Shown: one piece after another, positions 46,751 through 59,946 of the stretch | Position numbering within the stretch: position 1 is the stretch's first letter | Layout of the letters: each line of letters starts with the position of its first letter | NCBI RefSeq assembly: GCF_945859705.1 | Contig: NC_079135.1 | Span: 126,412,551 to 126,476,550 of the forward strand | Length of the DNA stretch: 64,000 nt | Reading direction: 5' to 3' | Origin: Episyrphus balteatus | Taxonomy: Eukaryota > Arthropoda > Insecta > Diptera > Syrphidae | Notes under the pieces: generated by a model | Told to the model about the DNA's origin: nothing | Database searches by the model: none | The model's input: the letters and a program-made list of their open reading frames with translations, nothing else | Made by a program: the position numbers and the translations under genes

Positions 46751-49700
46751 TCAAAGTAGACTAAATACTAAAATCCAATGTTTCACTTCTACTTTGTAAA
46801 CTTTGTACAAAAAGTAAATATGAATTATATAACGATAAACACTAAAATCGAAGTAAAATGAATTAAAGTAATAATTTTGTATACATACAAATAAAAAATG
46901 TATTTTGTCGTGTTGGATTATCTATAGTCTAACTTTCCATGTTGCAAAATTCATTATAATGTGGGAAGTAAAGTTGTCAGTTATTTAATAGGAATGTCTT
47001 GTTTTTCTTACGGTGCGCCGCCGCGGCGGTATTTCAAAATGATGTTATAGTCTGGGACGTTCGGTTATTGATGGTATAGTGCGGGACGTGACAGTTTTAA
47101 TAAAGTTGGTGGGAGGTGGGAAGGAAAGTATACGCTTTTTAACAGTAGGATTCAGTCATTTTTTGAAAATAATTGTTTTTATAGTTGGCTCTGTTGTTTT
47201 TTTTAGTATTTAACGAATTTAACTGCATTCACTTCTTATGCTTCAAATCAAATATTCACGGTACATCCGCTAAATTCTATGCAGATATTAAAAAAAAAAA
47301 AATCGCTTTCGCACGGAAAAAGTGGTACATGACGTATGAAATATTTTTATACGAATGTGAAAATTTATTCAACCACAAGAGCATTCAAAATTTCTTTTTG
47401 CATTGGCTGAAAAATAACATGGGATACTTACTTGCTTAATTACTTGGCTCCGCTAAAATCCACGCTTCATTGTCCACGATCCCTATGAAACAATAACAAA
47501 TTAAAATGAAAAATTAAAACAAAAAATTTAAATTAAAAAAAGAAAAGAATAAATTAATAAATAGATAAAAATTAAAAGTTAATACAGAACAACATAAAAA
47601 GGTGTGTATCACTTTTTGGAAAAGAGACGACTCTAGTTTTTGATGCAAATATAATTTATCAAATAAAATACCCGTTCCTTTCATACATACTAGGCTATTA
47701 TACGGTGACAAGTGATTCCTGACTCATTCGGGGTTACGCCCATTTCACAGGACAACGACGACGACGCTGGAAAGAGGGTAAATTTAGCCGGTTGCTAGAT
47801 ACACATACACATTGTTATGGGAAATTGAAAACGAATGTAAAAAAAAGGAATAAACGGGACGGTTTTGTATAAGAATTTGATAACTCATTCCTCTATATAC
47901 TAGCACATACAAATACATAGAATACATAGTAGTTCTTATAAATTTATACACTGACTTTAAGATTATTTAAAACAACTTAGAAATCCAAAACTACATGGTG
48001 TAACTTACTTGCTTATTTCTTTACTCCAAACCCATAAAGGCTCTCGGGTAGGAATCATGCTGAATTTCCACTGTTCATGATCACTATAACACAATTAAAA
48101 TAAAAAATTATTAAAATTAAAACTTAAAAGTAATACAAAAATATGAAATTAAATAATTATGAAGTGGAAATAAATAAAAATAAAAAAATAAATAAAAATA
48201 TAAAATAAATAAAACTAAAAAAAAATAAAAATAAGAAATAAAAACAAATATAAAATAAATTAAAATTAAACTAAAATAAAAAATAAACAAAAATAAAATG
48301 AAAACTATTTCTATGTTTGGGTTAATGCCTCGTCACACAGCGTCTTCAATACCGCGTTAGGATATTGATTCTTTTCGGTAAAATTATTTTCTTACTAACC
48401 GCCTTGAAAGCATTATAAATAAGCTACTCTTTAAAGCTCTGTCTGGTGGGGCCTTAAATCGGATTAAGTTAACAGTGCTACCTAATCTAAGCCGAAATAA
48501 AGACAAATTTATTCAAACTCCTTAAAATTTAAAATCGCCATTTAAAAAAGGGAATTTTAAAATTTGTATGCGAATTGACAGATTTTAAATTTTTAATTGC
48601 GACTTCAAATATAATGGATAGTGAATTGGTCGGTTCCTTCCCTATTGTCTTCTTTGGCATAGGAACTATTTTTCCCATTTTCCATGATTGTTGTTAAGGC
48701 AGTTGTTAAAGATTATAGTTAAGAGAAGTATGTCAAAATTCGGTAATATTTGTTAAGTACAAAGTTAGAGATCTTATAACACTTCCCACTGACTTCTGCC
48801 AGTTCTCACTGATGATATCTTGTCACTTCTTAGAAGAAAATGGAAATATCACTTAGTAGAAGTTTCTGCTTTCGGGTTATGCTCGCTGAAGGTTGTCATT
48901 GTATTAATGATACAACCAACATTCATCATATTTAGATTCCATTTCTTCTGTGAAATCTGAAAGGTGTATGGGAGAGTAATCTTTAAAATGTTTGTCAAAA
49001 TGTTGCCAAATATTTTTTTTAAAGGTGTTATAGATACAGTATCTAGTTCATGTTTCGGCGATCTACATTTCCTTCCTTCGAGTGATGGAATAACAGAGTG
49101 TGAATTATATCAACAGAAAGTAAAATCATATGAGTTTTCTCATTTAATGGTAAAGTGTTGATATTAATGCAAAATATAATATTTTTTATCCAGCCAGCGG
49201 TATTGGGAATACATGATTTCGAAAACATGCATCTTACTCGTAAATCCGTTTTTTGTGTAAACTGAAAAACACGTTCAATGGAGAAAATAAAATAAAAACT
49301 TTTCTTTGATTGATACATTTGTTGTTTTATTTTTCACTAATTTTTTTTTTTATTATTTTTGAATGATCGACGAAAACGAACAAACGAAATTTATGATTAT
49401 AGTTTTTTATTTCTTTATACATGTTTTTTTTTTCCTTGTTTTTGTTTCTGTTTAATATCAGAGTTTCGGATTTTCTTTTTTTATGATTTGTTTAAAATTT
49501 CTCATATAAGTTTGAGTTTTTCATTGTTGATTGGTATTATTTTGTTTTCTATTCAACTAATTTAATTTGAGATGTTTTATAAGTCGTTTTTTTTATTTAT
49601 CACTGTCTATTGTATAGATGTTTATTAATTAATTTAATTTTTTTTTAATTTAAAATCAAATTACAATCTAGTTTTATTTCTCATTGACATTATGTTTATT

Positions 49701-51779
49701 ATTTATTGTTAGTATTTTTTTCTTTGGCTTCTACATAATCAAAAAATAACAATGAAAACTCATTGAGATTCTAGGCGTGCATTTCAAGGTACACAAAACG
49801 ATTTTTTTTGTTTTTTTTTTTCGATTTAAAATCAACAAACCATGTGTGTAAGGTTAGTGTGTGAGATAGATAAAAAGTTTTTTTTTTTATTTTATTTTTA
49901 ATAGTTTTGTACGAATTTTTTTTTAATATTTTTTCTTTTTCGAAAAGATATGTAATCCTAACTCTTAACAATGTTTTTATTTTGTTTTCAGTTTTTTTTT
50001 TTAAACTGTGAAAATTAGTTTACATATACTTTTTCTTTTTTTTTAATTTCGAATAAATACAATAAATACTTAAAGTAATACATTTTTTTTTTTTTAATTT
50101 ACAATGCATTTAAACAAAATTATCTCAAAAGGAACAATGCTTTGGGTAAGGATAAGTTAAGAATAAGTTTGAATTAAGTTAAAAAAATAAATACATAATG
50201 CGCGATAGCAGAGTTGACGAACAATATAATAATTTTTACTAAGAGATAAATAAATTTTGTTTTTAGAAAATAGATTTATGTCATAATCCAAGGCAATATA
50301 GTTTTGTTCAGTCTTTTTGTTGGTTTATCTTAAAAATTAAATTTAGTGTGTTTTTTTAGGTGAGATTTGTTTTTATTTCAGTTTCCTCTTTTTTTATTTT
50401 TTCGTTTTATGTTTTACAATTATGTCAAATTAAAAATTAAAGTTAAAAAATTTATTTTTAAAAAGTTGTAAGTTTTGGTGTTACATTTGGAATATGACAT
50501 AGCTATTTTCTTTTTGTATTTAAAGTCTGATTTAGTGAGCTTAGATAAGAAACCTTGGAGAAAATGCTCGAATTGAATATTTAACAATTTGCATAGATGA
50601 AACAAGTGAATGCTGAGGGTTGTTAATACTATTTATTTGATAATTGCAAACAATTTACAGAGAAATGCAACTTTATGTTAATATTGAAACATCGAAAAAT
50701 AAATGATAGAGCAAATCATTCTATTTTTCAAGAAGACTTAAAAAGGTTTAAAACTTTGACTTTCCACATGTTCAAAAAACAAAAAAAAAAAAAAAACTGG
50801 CGTAAGTTTGGCTACGCACCATAGAATAGAAACTTCACAAAAGTTGAAAGAGAATTTTTTTTAGGTTTAAAGCAAAAAGCTTGATACTTTTAAAAATCGC
50901 CTCTGAAATTAATTGTACAAAAAAATAAACATTCTCTTCTTATGCAGTTTGTTCCCAATTTTTTTACCAGAAAGTGTATTTAGTTGCCTTGTAGAGTCAG
51001 GTGGTCTGCGTTAAAGACGATCCTTGGTTTAATTAGACGATTTTGTTTTGTACTCGTTCTTAAGGACCGCTCTTCCTTGTTTTCGAAAACACGTTGTAAA
51101 CTATTTCATCGATCCTATTCGAATAGTCTCTTTTCGAAAGGAAAATAGTGTTTGTCCAGCCTGTTCCCAACAAGCTCGATCAGCTCACCAAAATTTGTAC
51201 AAAAATGCCTGTCTTGGTCGACAAATCAAATTTTTTACTCTATCTTAACTTATGCTTAATGGAGAGGCTATGTAAAAATCAAATAAAAGATGGTTATATG
51301 CAACTAAGCGAATATGTCTAAAACAACATATATTCAAAAAAAAAACTCTAACTATTCTCAAATTAGCTAAGTGAAAGGTGTTATAAATTGGCCAGTCTAA
51401 TAGATAGGATAGACATGCTAAATATAAATAGCTTGTCGGAATTTTAAATAATTTCTGCAGGGATTAAATGGATAAAGAGGTCTCCAGCGCACTTGAGAAA
51501 CAGAAGGAGCAAAAGACGTAACGAGACAAATATGATCATCTTTCTGCGTACATGCAGCCTCTGTAGAGACTACCAAAGACAGAGGTTTTGAATTTAAAAG
51601 AGAGCTTAGCACCAGCAATAACTAACAGGAGATATTTAATGAGCTTAAATGTGTAAACTGTCTATGAATTCTGAACAACACTTCAATGGCATCCATTAAC
51701 GTAACTTTCTTTATTTAAGTTAACTTTATTTAAGCTAATTTTTACGTCCAACTCAAAATCTGCCAATCAACAATAATGA
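46751..51779. other. Very AT-rich DNA; no gene seen
   Basis: No gene supported. A short GC spike, CGCCGCCGCGGCGG, lies near 47016-47030, followed by the repeated GGGACGT at about 47058 and 47094. A-rich low-complexity DNA lies at 48110-48300. From about 49320 to 50450 the plus strand is strongly T-rich, reminiscent of a long 3' untranslated region or A/T slippage DNA, but no linked coding exon was found. Confidence 0.5.
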
Positions 51780-52260
51780 CTATAAGAGCCGGAATTGCCA
51801 AGGACTCAAACAAGGAGCATTTTTCTTTAACATCTTCACCTTGAAAAACCTCCTTTTTGCCCCCTAACCCGCTGGCATATGCCAAGTCTATATCCCCGAT
51901 ATTAGCAGCCAAATGAGTCGAGGTCCATTATATGGTACGAGCTTTTACAGCATGGGGCTTTAAAATAAACTTTCAAATCGGAGCTTTCGTGCTTTAACGC
52001 CCATAGTGAGACAGAAGAAAGTCAGTCAGAGTTGCACTAAAAGCACTAAAATCAACCTTCACGATGCTTGATGGAATGAAAATTACAAGAGGATAACTAT
52101 CCAGGAGACAAATGCAACGATAATTTTCGGTTCAACCAACATGCCACAACCGATTCGAAGAAAGCTAGCTTCGCCTTCTAAATATTTATTCTTTTATGCG
52201 AAAAACCACCAAGGGTAGTTTACCTACAGTTGCCCATTTTGGTACATAAAAAATCTTGCA
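51780..52260 (+). pseudogene. Possible LINE reverse-transcriptase remnant
   Basis: GLKQGAFFFNIF (about 51800-51835) resembles the GxxQGxxLSxxLFNI block of LINE polymerases. Sequence reading NPLAYA (about 51865-51885) sits where the LAYADD catalytic motif would be, and AFTAWGFKINFQI (about 51945-51980) resembles the following GLKIN block. The DD pair itself is lost and there are many stops. The order and spacing are right, but similarity is weak. Confidence 0.4.
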
Positions 52261-53644
52261 ATTTTCAAAAGAAAGATGTCTCCTGTCCTGAATCAAAAAA
52301 AAAAAAACCATTTCAATCCACTAAGAGGAAATAAATATAATGATCAGCCAACGAAATATCACGAGTTCTAAAAATAATTCAAATGCTCTAAGAACGTCAA
52401 GTTATATTATATCTTTGTATCGCCTTCTTAGGACCAGCTTTTAAAAAAAGATACTCAGTAAAGAAATTGGAGTTATGAGACTTAAATTTTGTGTCTAACT
52501 TTTTATAAGCAACAAAATCACAATCTGAAAGACTTGCTTAGGTTGGGTTTATTTTTTGTTTTGAAAAAAAAAAAAAAAAAATTGGAACAAAGTCTTAACA
52601 GACTATAATTTGCTCAGTGAACAAGAAAGGCATACGATTTTGTTTTAAATAAATAATTAAAATAAAATATTTGCTTGATAAATTTCTAATATTGAATTAA
52701 AGTTTTAAGATTATTATAACTAAGATTTTTTTTGGTAAAAATGAGATTGCAGATCAATTAAAGCTACCAAGTGTAAATAAATTAATACAAATATAATAAA
52801 GTTTTTCTTTTTTTTTTAAATTAGATAATTAGGAATCTTAAACTTTTAAGTCCCAAGCCATTACCTTTTGAGTACATTTTTTTTAATTTCTTGTGGGTTC
52901 ATCAATAGAACATAATAGGTTGATTAAGATTAATAAATAAATAATAAAAAAATAAAATATTTTTTTTCTCTTTAATAAATAAATAAATAAAATACATTTA
53001 TCATAATATATTTGATTGACTAGACTAGGTTTCTATCATTTACACAAGATGAAAGATCTTAGAAACAGTAAATATTTTTTTATTCTTAAATCAAAAACGT
53101 TTTTTTTTTTTAATTTGTTTTTGATTTTGAATGACCACCATAACGATGGGATACTCATAGTAGTTTAGTACGTTAGTAACATTCATAATGTCTACACACT
53201 ATTATTTTGATTTCTATGTTTTTGTTTTCTTAATCAATGTTTTGTGTAGACATCAGTTTTATAGTAAGGTATATATTTTTTTCATTTCTTTTTTTGAATA
53301 AATAAATAAATCAAGTGTAGAAAATGTAGAAAATATATTTGTGTATCATACAGTAAAATACATTGATTTTTTTTTTCTTTTTTTGCTTTTGTGTGTAAAG
53401 GGTACATAATAATATGATAAATAAATAGATTGATTCAGCTTCTTTGTCTAGTTGTCTAGATATTTATTAGAGGTTTTGAAGTGGTGGTATATATATTTTT
53501 TTTCATTTTTTTTTTTTTTTCAAATTTTGTTTAGAAACTTTATATATTTTTTTTAGTAGAAAAAACCAAAACATTTAAATGTTTGGCAACAATACAGAAC
53601 AATAATTATTTCTAAAATGTAAAAAGCTTTTTGAATATAATTAC
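52261..53644. other. Very AT-rich low-complexity DNA
   Basis: No gene seen. AATAAATAAATAAA tracts (near 52970-52992 and 53296-53312), T homopolymers and an A run near 52564-52580. Confidence 0.5.
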
Positions 53645-54030
53645 CAGGGATAGGATCTTGTGGATCTAAAAACTTAAAAAAAGGCAAAATAAAACTCCCA
53701 AAAAGGCATAAAAAGGCATTTATTGAGAGAAAAAATGAAATATAAAAATTAATTGTAGTAATTTGAACAATCATGATTTTTTTAAAAATTTCAGGTAACA
53801 AGCGCCTGTGATTGTCCCTTAAGAGTACCTTAAAGGGGCTAAAAGAATTCTCTACATCTGTAGAAACGAATTAAGCCGAATTAAAGCACTTTTTTCGAGG
53901 TTGCTGTTTTCAAATCAGTTATTCTTTTTTTCTATCTTTTTTCGATATTTACGTATTGTTTGACGTAAACACCAAATTTTAGCATTTACGTCAAAGTTTT
54001 TATTGCAATTTATGAAAATTTTGAGAATTA

Positions 54031-54110
54031 TTTTGACTTACATACGTCGATGTTTTTTTTTTTTGACGTACAAACGACGATGTTTTTTTTTGACGTACAA
54101 ACGTGTATGA
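54031..54110 (+). repeat. Tandem repeat, unit about 29 bases
   Basis: Nearly three units of TTTTGACGTACAAACGACGA plus TGTTTTTTT, the first diverged (GACTTACATACGTCG). It lies inside the hAT-type element. Confidence 0.8.
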
Positions 54111-54333
54111 ACAAAAGAAACTTCTGATTTTCATGGCGTATATACGGCAAACTCATTTTGGACAAAAATTAAAATATTTTGAATACTAAACGAATTTCAT
54201 ATGTCCAATTACATGTATGTAGAAAAGATAAATTTTAACTATGTACATATACCTATATTAACTAAAAATCAAAAAATGCCGTATAAGGCACTTAAATACT
54301 AGGGCATACATGAATATTGTAAATTGAGTAAAT

Positions 54334-54557
54334 CCTAGTACGCAGCTGAAGCGAAACGAAATTTTCCATACAAAATTTTCCATACGAAATTTTCACGAAA
54401 TTTTGAACGAAATTAAATTTGTTTTGTTTTTGCTTTAAGACTTATCTTCTGATGTTTTTTCTTGAATTTTTTTATTTGTGGTATTTTTTCTTTAATATGT
54501 TCGCTATTGACTTTGGAGACTACAAAATTTTTCGTTTCGCTTCAGCTGCGTACTAGG
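54334..54557. mobile_element. 224-bp MITE nested in the hAT-type element
   Basis: CCTAGTACGCAGCTGAAGCG at the left end returns inverted at the right end, with a further AAACGAAA-type match inward. The terminal TA pair may be the target site. Non-coding. Confidence 0.8.
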
Positions 54558-54740
54558 CGTAAGTTAGCTTGAGTAGTTATGTAGCTTTTGAACGTGTCGG
54601 TTGCCGGCCGCGCAATAGAACGTAGAAGGCAATAAATGGTAGCAATAGCAGACAAACAAGTTGCATAGGTAGATCTTTTCACTCGAATTTGTTTGTGTGG
54701 GATAATTAGTGAATACTAAATATGGATATTCAGGACTATC

Positions 54741-55018
54741 GAGGTATCCGTTCGGAGAAAGTTCCGAAACGATGGCCCGTTCCGATCGGAACTTACATAT
54801 CTTTTAAGGTATCCACTTCTGAACAGCGCGATTTATTCAATAAATAAAAATCCTTGTGATGCTCAAGTCTTCTTAATTTCAACTAACCTCTCTTGCTATT
54901 TCCATTTTAATATTTCTTTCTGTGAAATTCCACTTTTCTTAAAATATTCCGAAACTATTTCATGTTGGAGAATTTCCGATGAATTCCTCGATAGAAAATT
55001 TCTCCGAACGGATACCTC
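54741..55018. mobile_element. 278-bp inverted-repeat insertion nested in the hAT-type element
   Basis: GAGGTATCCGTTCGGAGAAA (54741-54760) is matched exactly in inverted form at 54999-55018, with weaker pairing (CTAT) just outside. No target duplication is clear. It could be an internal part of the host element rather than a separate insertion. Confidence 0.6.
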
Positions 55019-55133
55019 CATAGGGCTGATTATATTGAGAAAGTAATATATTGAGTAAATTATCTTTTTGTTTGTATATTTGAGTGTTTTGTGTGTAGGC
55101 ATTACTTTAAAGACGCTAAAAAGATAAAAACAT

Positions 55134-55216
55134 AGGAAAAGGCAAAAAAAAGGCAATAACAGGAGAAAAGGCAAAAAAAGGCAATAACGAAAGAAAAGGC
55201 AAAAAAAAGGCAAAAT
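55134..55216 (+). repeat. AGGCAAAA minisatellite
   Basis: Units of about 28 bases built from AAAAGGCAAAAAAAGGCAAT and AACGAAAG, repeated about three times. Similar AGGCAAAA and AGGCATAA words occur near the other end of the hAT-type element (about 53680-53720). Confidence 0.8.
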
Positions 55217-55334
55217 AAAATACATATATTTGGCATGAGGGGGGCGTGAAACGTGTTTGTTTTTAATCTATAATGTCGTAGGATTAAGCAAGAAAAAAAG
55301 GCAAATTCCACAACATCCTATCCCTGATAATTAC

Positions 55335-55714
55335 ATATGTATATGTAAAAAAAATGTAGGTTGCTATAATACCTAACACATTATATTGTAGCTTAAATTG
55401 TCTTTGAGCATTAAATAATGAATAATATGGAACTATGAGGAAAAAAATACTAAAAATTATTTAATATTTGCGCACAATTCGATTTAAAAATTATCCTTTT
55501 TATAACAGAATAAGTTCTAAAAGATATCTGGTGTGGTTAAGTCATGTTTAAATAAAAGACAAGAGTACTCGGTTTGATTTGTGTAATATGGGGAAATGGA
55601 GTTAAATTTTAAGAGATGTCAGAGCAGAGAGTCCATCGAAGAAGGTCCTTGCTTGGGCCGGCAGCGAGTAGATTGTTCTGGTAAGGTTTTGAATCTCTTT
55701 AATAGAAGATGAGC
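55335..55714. other. Non-coding DNA
   Basis: Nothing firm. The right part (from about 55600) may be N-terminal remains of the mariner copy that follows. Confidence 0.4.
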
Positions 55715-56200
55715 TTATGGCCCAAATTGTGACTGGAGATGAAACCTGAGCTCATCATTTTGAGCCTGAGTCAAAGCAGGAGTCGATGTAGTGGCGCAAA
55801 AGACGAAGGACCCCTAAGAAGTTGAAGGTCTCACAATCGGTTTGAAAAATCATGACAAAAGTCTTTTGGGATTCGGAAGGGATTTTCCTTATCGACTAAA
55901 AAGAATTTTATCAAATTACCAGCGGATACTTGGGAAACATTTCGCATAAATTAAAAGCAGCCATCAGAGAAAAAATGAAAGGAAAATGGAAAAAAGATGT
56001 TCTGCTCTTGCAAGACTATGCTCCGGTTCACAAGAGCTTCGTTGCAACGACTGCTTTTCAGAAATGTCGTATCATTACCCAACTATGAAACTCGCATCGT
56101 CTTGACATTATAACCTTTGCGAACTCTTCATATCAAGTCTTTGGGTTTGACCTACATCGCAACCTCTGCTGAACTATAAATAGAATCATGAAAATTTTGC
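55715..56200 (+). pseudogene. Mariner transposase remnant (catalytic half)
   Basis: With a few stops and shifts one reads IVTGDET (about 55726-55746), the first catalytic aspartate block of mariner transposases. HHFEPESKQESM and WRKRRRTPKKLKV follow, then KVFWDSEGI (about 55855-55885), LKAAIREKMKGKWKKDVLLL and QDYAPVHKSFVA (about 56010-56050), the second catalytic aspartate block. The last aspartate region is too decayed to read. It is clearly a classical mariner and different from the copy at 1080-2050. No terminal repeats were identified. Confidence 0.85.
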
Positions 56201-57778
56201 ACTCTCTTTTGCGATGCGAAAAAATCAATTCATCAGCTTGCGATTGTGAAACAAACGAAATACCATATCTTTTACTTTTTTCGTACTTTGAAGACTGACA
56301 AAAAATCTAAAATACTCATAAATGCATTAAATGGGGTCATAAGAATAGAAGAAGTTTGAGAATCGATTTTGTTTGTATCAATTATTCAATTTACAAAGAA
56401 AGAACATAACATTGTCTGTTTTATAACAAATACGAGAAAACATTGTTTGTAATTGGAAGAAAGAGTATTGTTTGATGTTTACCATTCTAAGGAATCTGTA
56501 ACTGATCAAAAAGCGCACATCCAAAAGCCGACCGTGTTTCCATTTAAGGAATCCATAATCATAAAGGACTACTATTCGACATGACCGGAGCTGTATAATT
56601 TTAATTTTTTTTTTTTTTTTTTTCAGAATTAAAGAGATTCGTTTTTGTAAATTCCAACACACTTTTAGTAGAATCGAATTACATTGTTGGGCCCCAAGAA
56701 AAGAACACCAACAAAACATTTTTTTTTTTAAATCAAACTCAGCGCTATCAGCATCTAGGTCAGGGATTGGGCTAGCGTTGAAGCAAGTTTAGCACTTGTC
56801 CTTCGGGTTATCTGAGCATTTGAAGTGTTTAAAGCTTAAAAAACACTTGAAAATCATGCCATACAAAATCGACGCTTGTGATTCGCCAAAAAAAGACATG
56901 ATGATTGAATTCTCATGTGGCTCTTTCATGATATTGACTCCGAAGAGAATTACGAGTACTATCATGATGGTTAAAACTGACCCGACCAAAGAAGAGATCG
57001 AATAACTTGAACTCTTGACAAAGTTGTCTACTTCTACTGTTCAGAGTCAAGTAGTATTTTGTTACCAACTGAGGATAAATGCGGTTAACAACTAAATAAA
57101 TGGTTAAATTTAGTATTTCGTTACTGAAATTGGATCCTAAGGGTTTCATTAAATCATCCCTAAGAATGTATAACAATTTCTAAAATTATAAATAGGTTTA
57201 GAAAAAATTGTGCGCAATTATTTTGTTCTAAATTAAATCTTGCTCCAAATATTGGATGATGTGCTACCTTATACATTATTAATCAATCAATTTATCTACT
57301 TTGAACCTCTATAAATATTTAAAGAAAAACAAAAAAGCTTTACAAACTTATTTATGATCTGCTTGTTAAATTGTTCTTTCTACACAGGAATACTAATTTC
57401 CCTTATCTTAAATTAGCATTAATTTTTTGTATAATAAATAAACATAAATAAATAAATTAATACATAATAGTCAAATCTATAGTACATACCGTGTCCCGTT
57501 CTACATTTTTTTTTTTAAGAGACATCTCCAACATCGGCGTGATTAATTCTCGTTACTAATTCTAAGACAAAAAATTAAATATTTTTTTTAAGTTTTCTTG
57601 AGGCACCCTAAATGGCTTTTTTTGAGTGTTGTTTCCCTTATTTTGTGGGTTATAATATTGTGTCAAAGAGGTTGTTTTGTGTTAAACACAATATAGTTGA
57701 GCTTTCACAACAGCAGAAAAAAAATTGTTAATAAACGGAAAAAATAGTTTAAAAAGAGAGCACATTTCGTTTCACAGC
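56201..57778. other. Non-coding DNA downstream of the PGAP2-like gene
   Basis: No gene supported. The segment next to 57778 should contain the 3' untranslated region of the minus-strand PGAP2-like gene. I could not fix its polyadenylation signal. Confidence 0.4.
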
Positions 57779-58593
57779 TTATTCATTCTTTTTAGTTTCA
57801 TTATCACTTGATGGTGTTGGTGGCAGCGGCGGCGAGGTATTGCATATATGTTCCTCGATAACTTTTAGTGGTCCTTGCGCAATAAACATGTACTGTGATG
57901 GGAAATCCCAAATAATAGTAAAATGAAAGCACATATTGGCCACAGCAATGACATACTCGCAAAATGCAAACACACTAAATGCTGTTGGTTAAAAAATTTA
58001 AACAATTTAATAAACAATTTAAATATTATAGGAAGTCAAAAAACTCACCTAAATCATGACAATATAATCGATGTTTAGCAAAGAATACCAAGAGACCAAC
58101 CGTACTGATAATTGAAATTGCAAAAAGAATCTTTTTCCATTTGAGTGAGACCCTTTGGGAGTTAGTTATGGATTGTTCGTCATGGAGAATGCTGTAGAGT
58201 TTGATTGTAGCCAACATATGACACAGAGAACATGTCATGAAGATTATGAAAATCTTTTCATGAAGAGCTAAGAATACGAAACAACAAATATTAAATAGAA
58301 AAATCATCAATGTTGTTATGCTTACGATAATTTTCTCGATTTGAAATATAAGTTACTCCTCCAAGCGATGTTATTTCGATTGCATTTAACCAGAAAACCA
58401 ACCGAGCCAAGGTTTCAGCCTTTTTTATCGATTCTGGAGAATTTAATTTGCTTATAAGGCTACGGTAATAGTTTTTGTATACAACTGCTATAGGCAGCCT
58501 GGGTCCTATATGTAAGGCGATACTTATTCTCCAAAAGTAACGTTGAGGACTAACTCCCGTAATTGCACTTATCGATGGAATTATATTATAGAC
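57779..58593 (-). CDS. PGAP2: PGAP2-like membrane protein, exons 2-4
   Basis: Frag1/DRAM/Sfk1-family protein; PGAP2 acts in the Golgi in lipid remodelling of GPI-anchored proteins. Three exons join in frame: 58593-58326, 58267-58049 and 57981-57779, 690 bases in all, giving 229 codons and a TAA stop. Introns are GT-AG (donors gtaagc and gtgagt; acceptors ttcttag and caacag). Conserved blocks in order: NIIPSISAITGVSPQRYFWR, LHIGPRLPIAVVY, HEKIFIIFMTCSLCHML, KHRLYCHDLAFSVFAFCEYV and NMCFHFTIIWDF. These match vertebrate PGAP2 in order and spacing. Several hydrophobic stretches fit a polytopic protein. The tail is proline-rich then charged (PPLPPTPSSDNETKKNE) and is not part of the conserved domain. 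Flies carry more than one member of this family, so the exact orthologue is not settled. Confidence 0.93.
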
Positions 58594-59423
58594 CTATGGA
58601 AAGAAATTTTATTTACAATAGATTTAATTGATTGAAAATATATACAATAAAATATGGATTCAAAAAAAGACCATTTCCTCTAAAGCGGACCACAATTTGT
58701 AATCCTAAGGGTGAAATTGAGACTACCAGCTGGTCATCTGAAATCGGGTACATTTTCAGCTATTTTTATGGGATATTGCCTTATGAGCTAAAGCAGAATC
58801 TTCCTCAAACTTTTATATCTTGTTTGCATACATTGCTTAATTAAAAGTCTTAACAACGCTTTCGAAAACAGTGGTTTAAAAAAATGGATGTTGTTACGCT
58901 ATCATTACTAACTCCTTTGATGGTTTTCGAAGTTCTGAATGAACAAGGATAGCGAGAACTATCAGGTTCATGTACTCCACTAGTATCGTTGAATAATTTA
59001 ATGGTATATGCCGATTACAGAGATTAACTTTCACTGTCATCCCACTACATCATCATAAAAGACTAAAATCAGAAACCGTTTTCCGACAGAAGCATGAAAG
59101 TGAATCCAGTGCCTGATTTAACATAATTGCATTTAAAATTGTATTAATATTTATGACTAGACTAGGTAATATGGCTTCAATATAATATGTTAAAGCTAAC
59201 TCTCCACGTAAGTTATAAAGATGGCAGCTTTGAAATATGCGATCCCCAAAATTTTTAAATAGTTTTTCGCTCTAAGTCGAACATCCTTCCACGACCATAT
59301 GGACATCCACTTTCCATCTATGTGCAAGGAGGTGTTCTGTCACGGTCTTACAGCAGCACCCCGTCTATTAAATACTGATCTGGGCTGATGTCGAAACAAC
59401 CATCGCATACGATCTAAGGCATT

Positions 59424-59946
59424 GGGTGCTTTCATAATTGCATGGTTGCTTTGTTTACATGCGGTCATTTGCGATCAGACTAATGTCAGAAAAACTATTT
59501 GCGCATGTATTTTACTTTGAATTTATGAACACTTTTTCTGATTTGCGTCATTTGGCAAAATTTTTAAGTTTCAATTCAGCCTCTTCTCCAAAACAATCAT
59601 ATCTTCTTTAAGAAGAAAAAACAACTTTTTTTAACATTTCCCTAAATATTTACAAATTTATTATATCCAAGAAATTCGTCGCTATTTTTGTTATTTTTAA
59701 TTGAACTTTGAATTTCCAATCAATATTTTGACAAAATTGAGAAATAAAGAAAAGCTGTATCATTTTTACCGCATTTTCCTTCTTTCTTTGAGTTTAAATT
59801 CATTGCGCATGGGAATTTTTTCATTTGCACATTTGCGCTGCAAATATTTGCGTTTTACATTTATGAACACCTGACATTTGTCATTTGCATTAATGAAAGC
59901 TTTGCATTGGTCAGACTTGCGCAACCATGCATTTATGAAAGCACCC
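59424..59946. mobile_element. 523-bp MITE with GGGTGC ends
   Basis: GGGTGCTTTCATAATTGCAT at the left and the complement of GGGTGCTTTCATAAATGCAT at the right form an inverted repeat that continues as GGTTGC. ATT is present just outside both ends, so a 3-bp duplication is possible, as in PIF/Harbinger-type elements, although ATT is not their usual TWA. ATTTGCGC/GCAAATG words recur inside. It lies in the PGAP2-like intron. Confidence 0.75.

Larger units (their letters stand above)
53645..55326. mobile_element. 1682-bp hAT-type element with 8-bp target duplication
   Basis: The left end CAGGGATAGGATCTTGTGGA and right end (complement CAGGGATAGGATGTTGTGGA) are inverted copies with one difference. 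The 8 bases ATAATTAC lie directly outside both (53637-53644 and 55327-55334). CAGGG ends with 8-bp duplications are classic hAT features. The interior holds two further inverted-repeat elements, a 29-base tandem repeat and an AGGCAAAA minisatellite. No hAT transposase can be read; a 109-codon minus-strand frame (54896-55225) is mostly a translation of the minisatellite. Confidence 0.9.

Noticed and set aside
49320..50450. Long 3' untranslated region
   Set aside because: T-rich, but no coding exon or clear polyadenylation arrangement could be linked to it.
54896..55225. 109-codon minus-strand frame in the hAT-type element
   Set aside because: The first half is the AGGCAAAA minisatellite read backward; no transposase motif is present.
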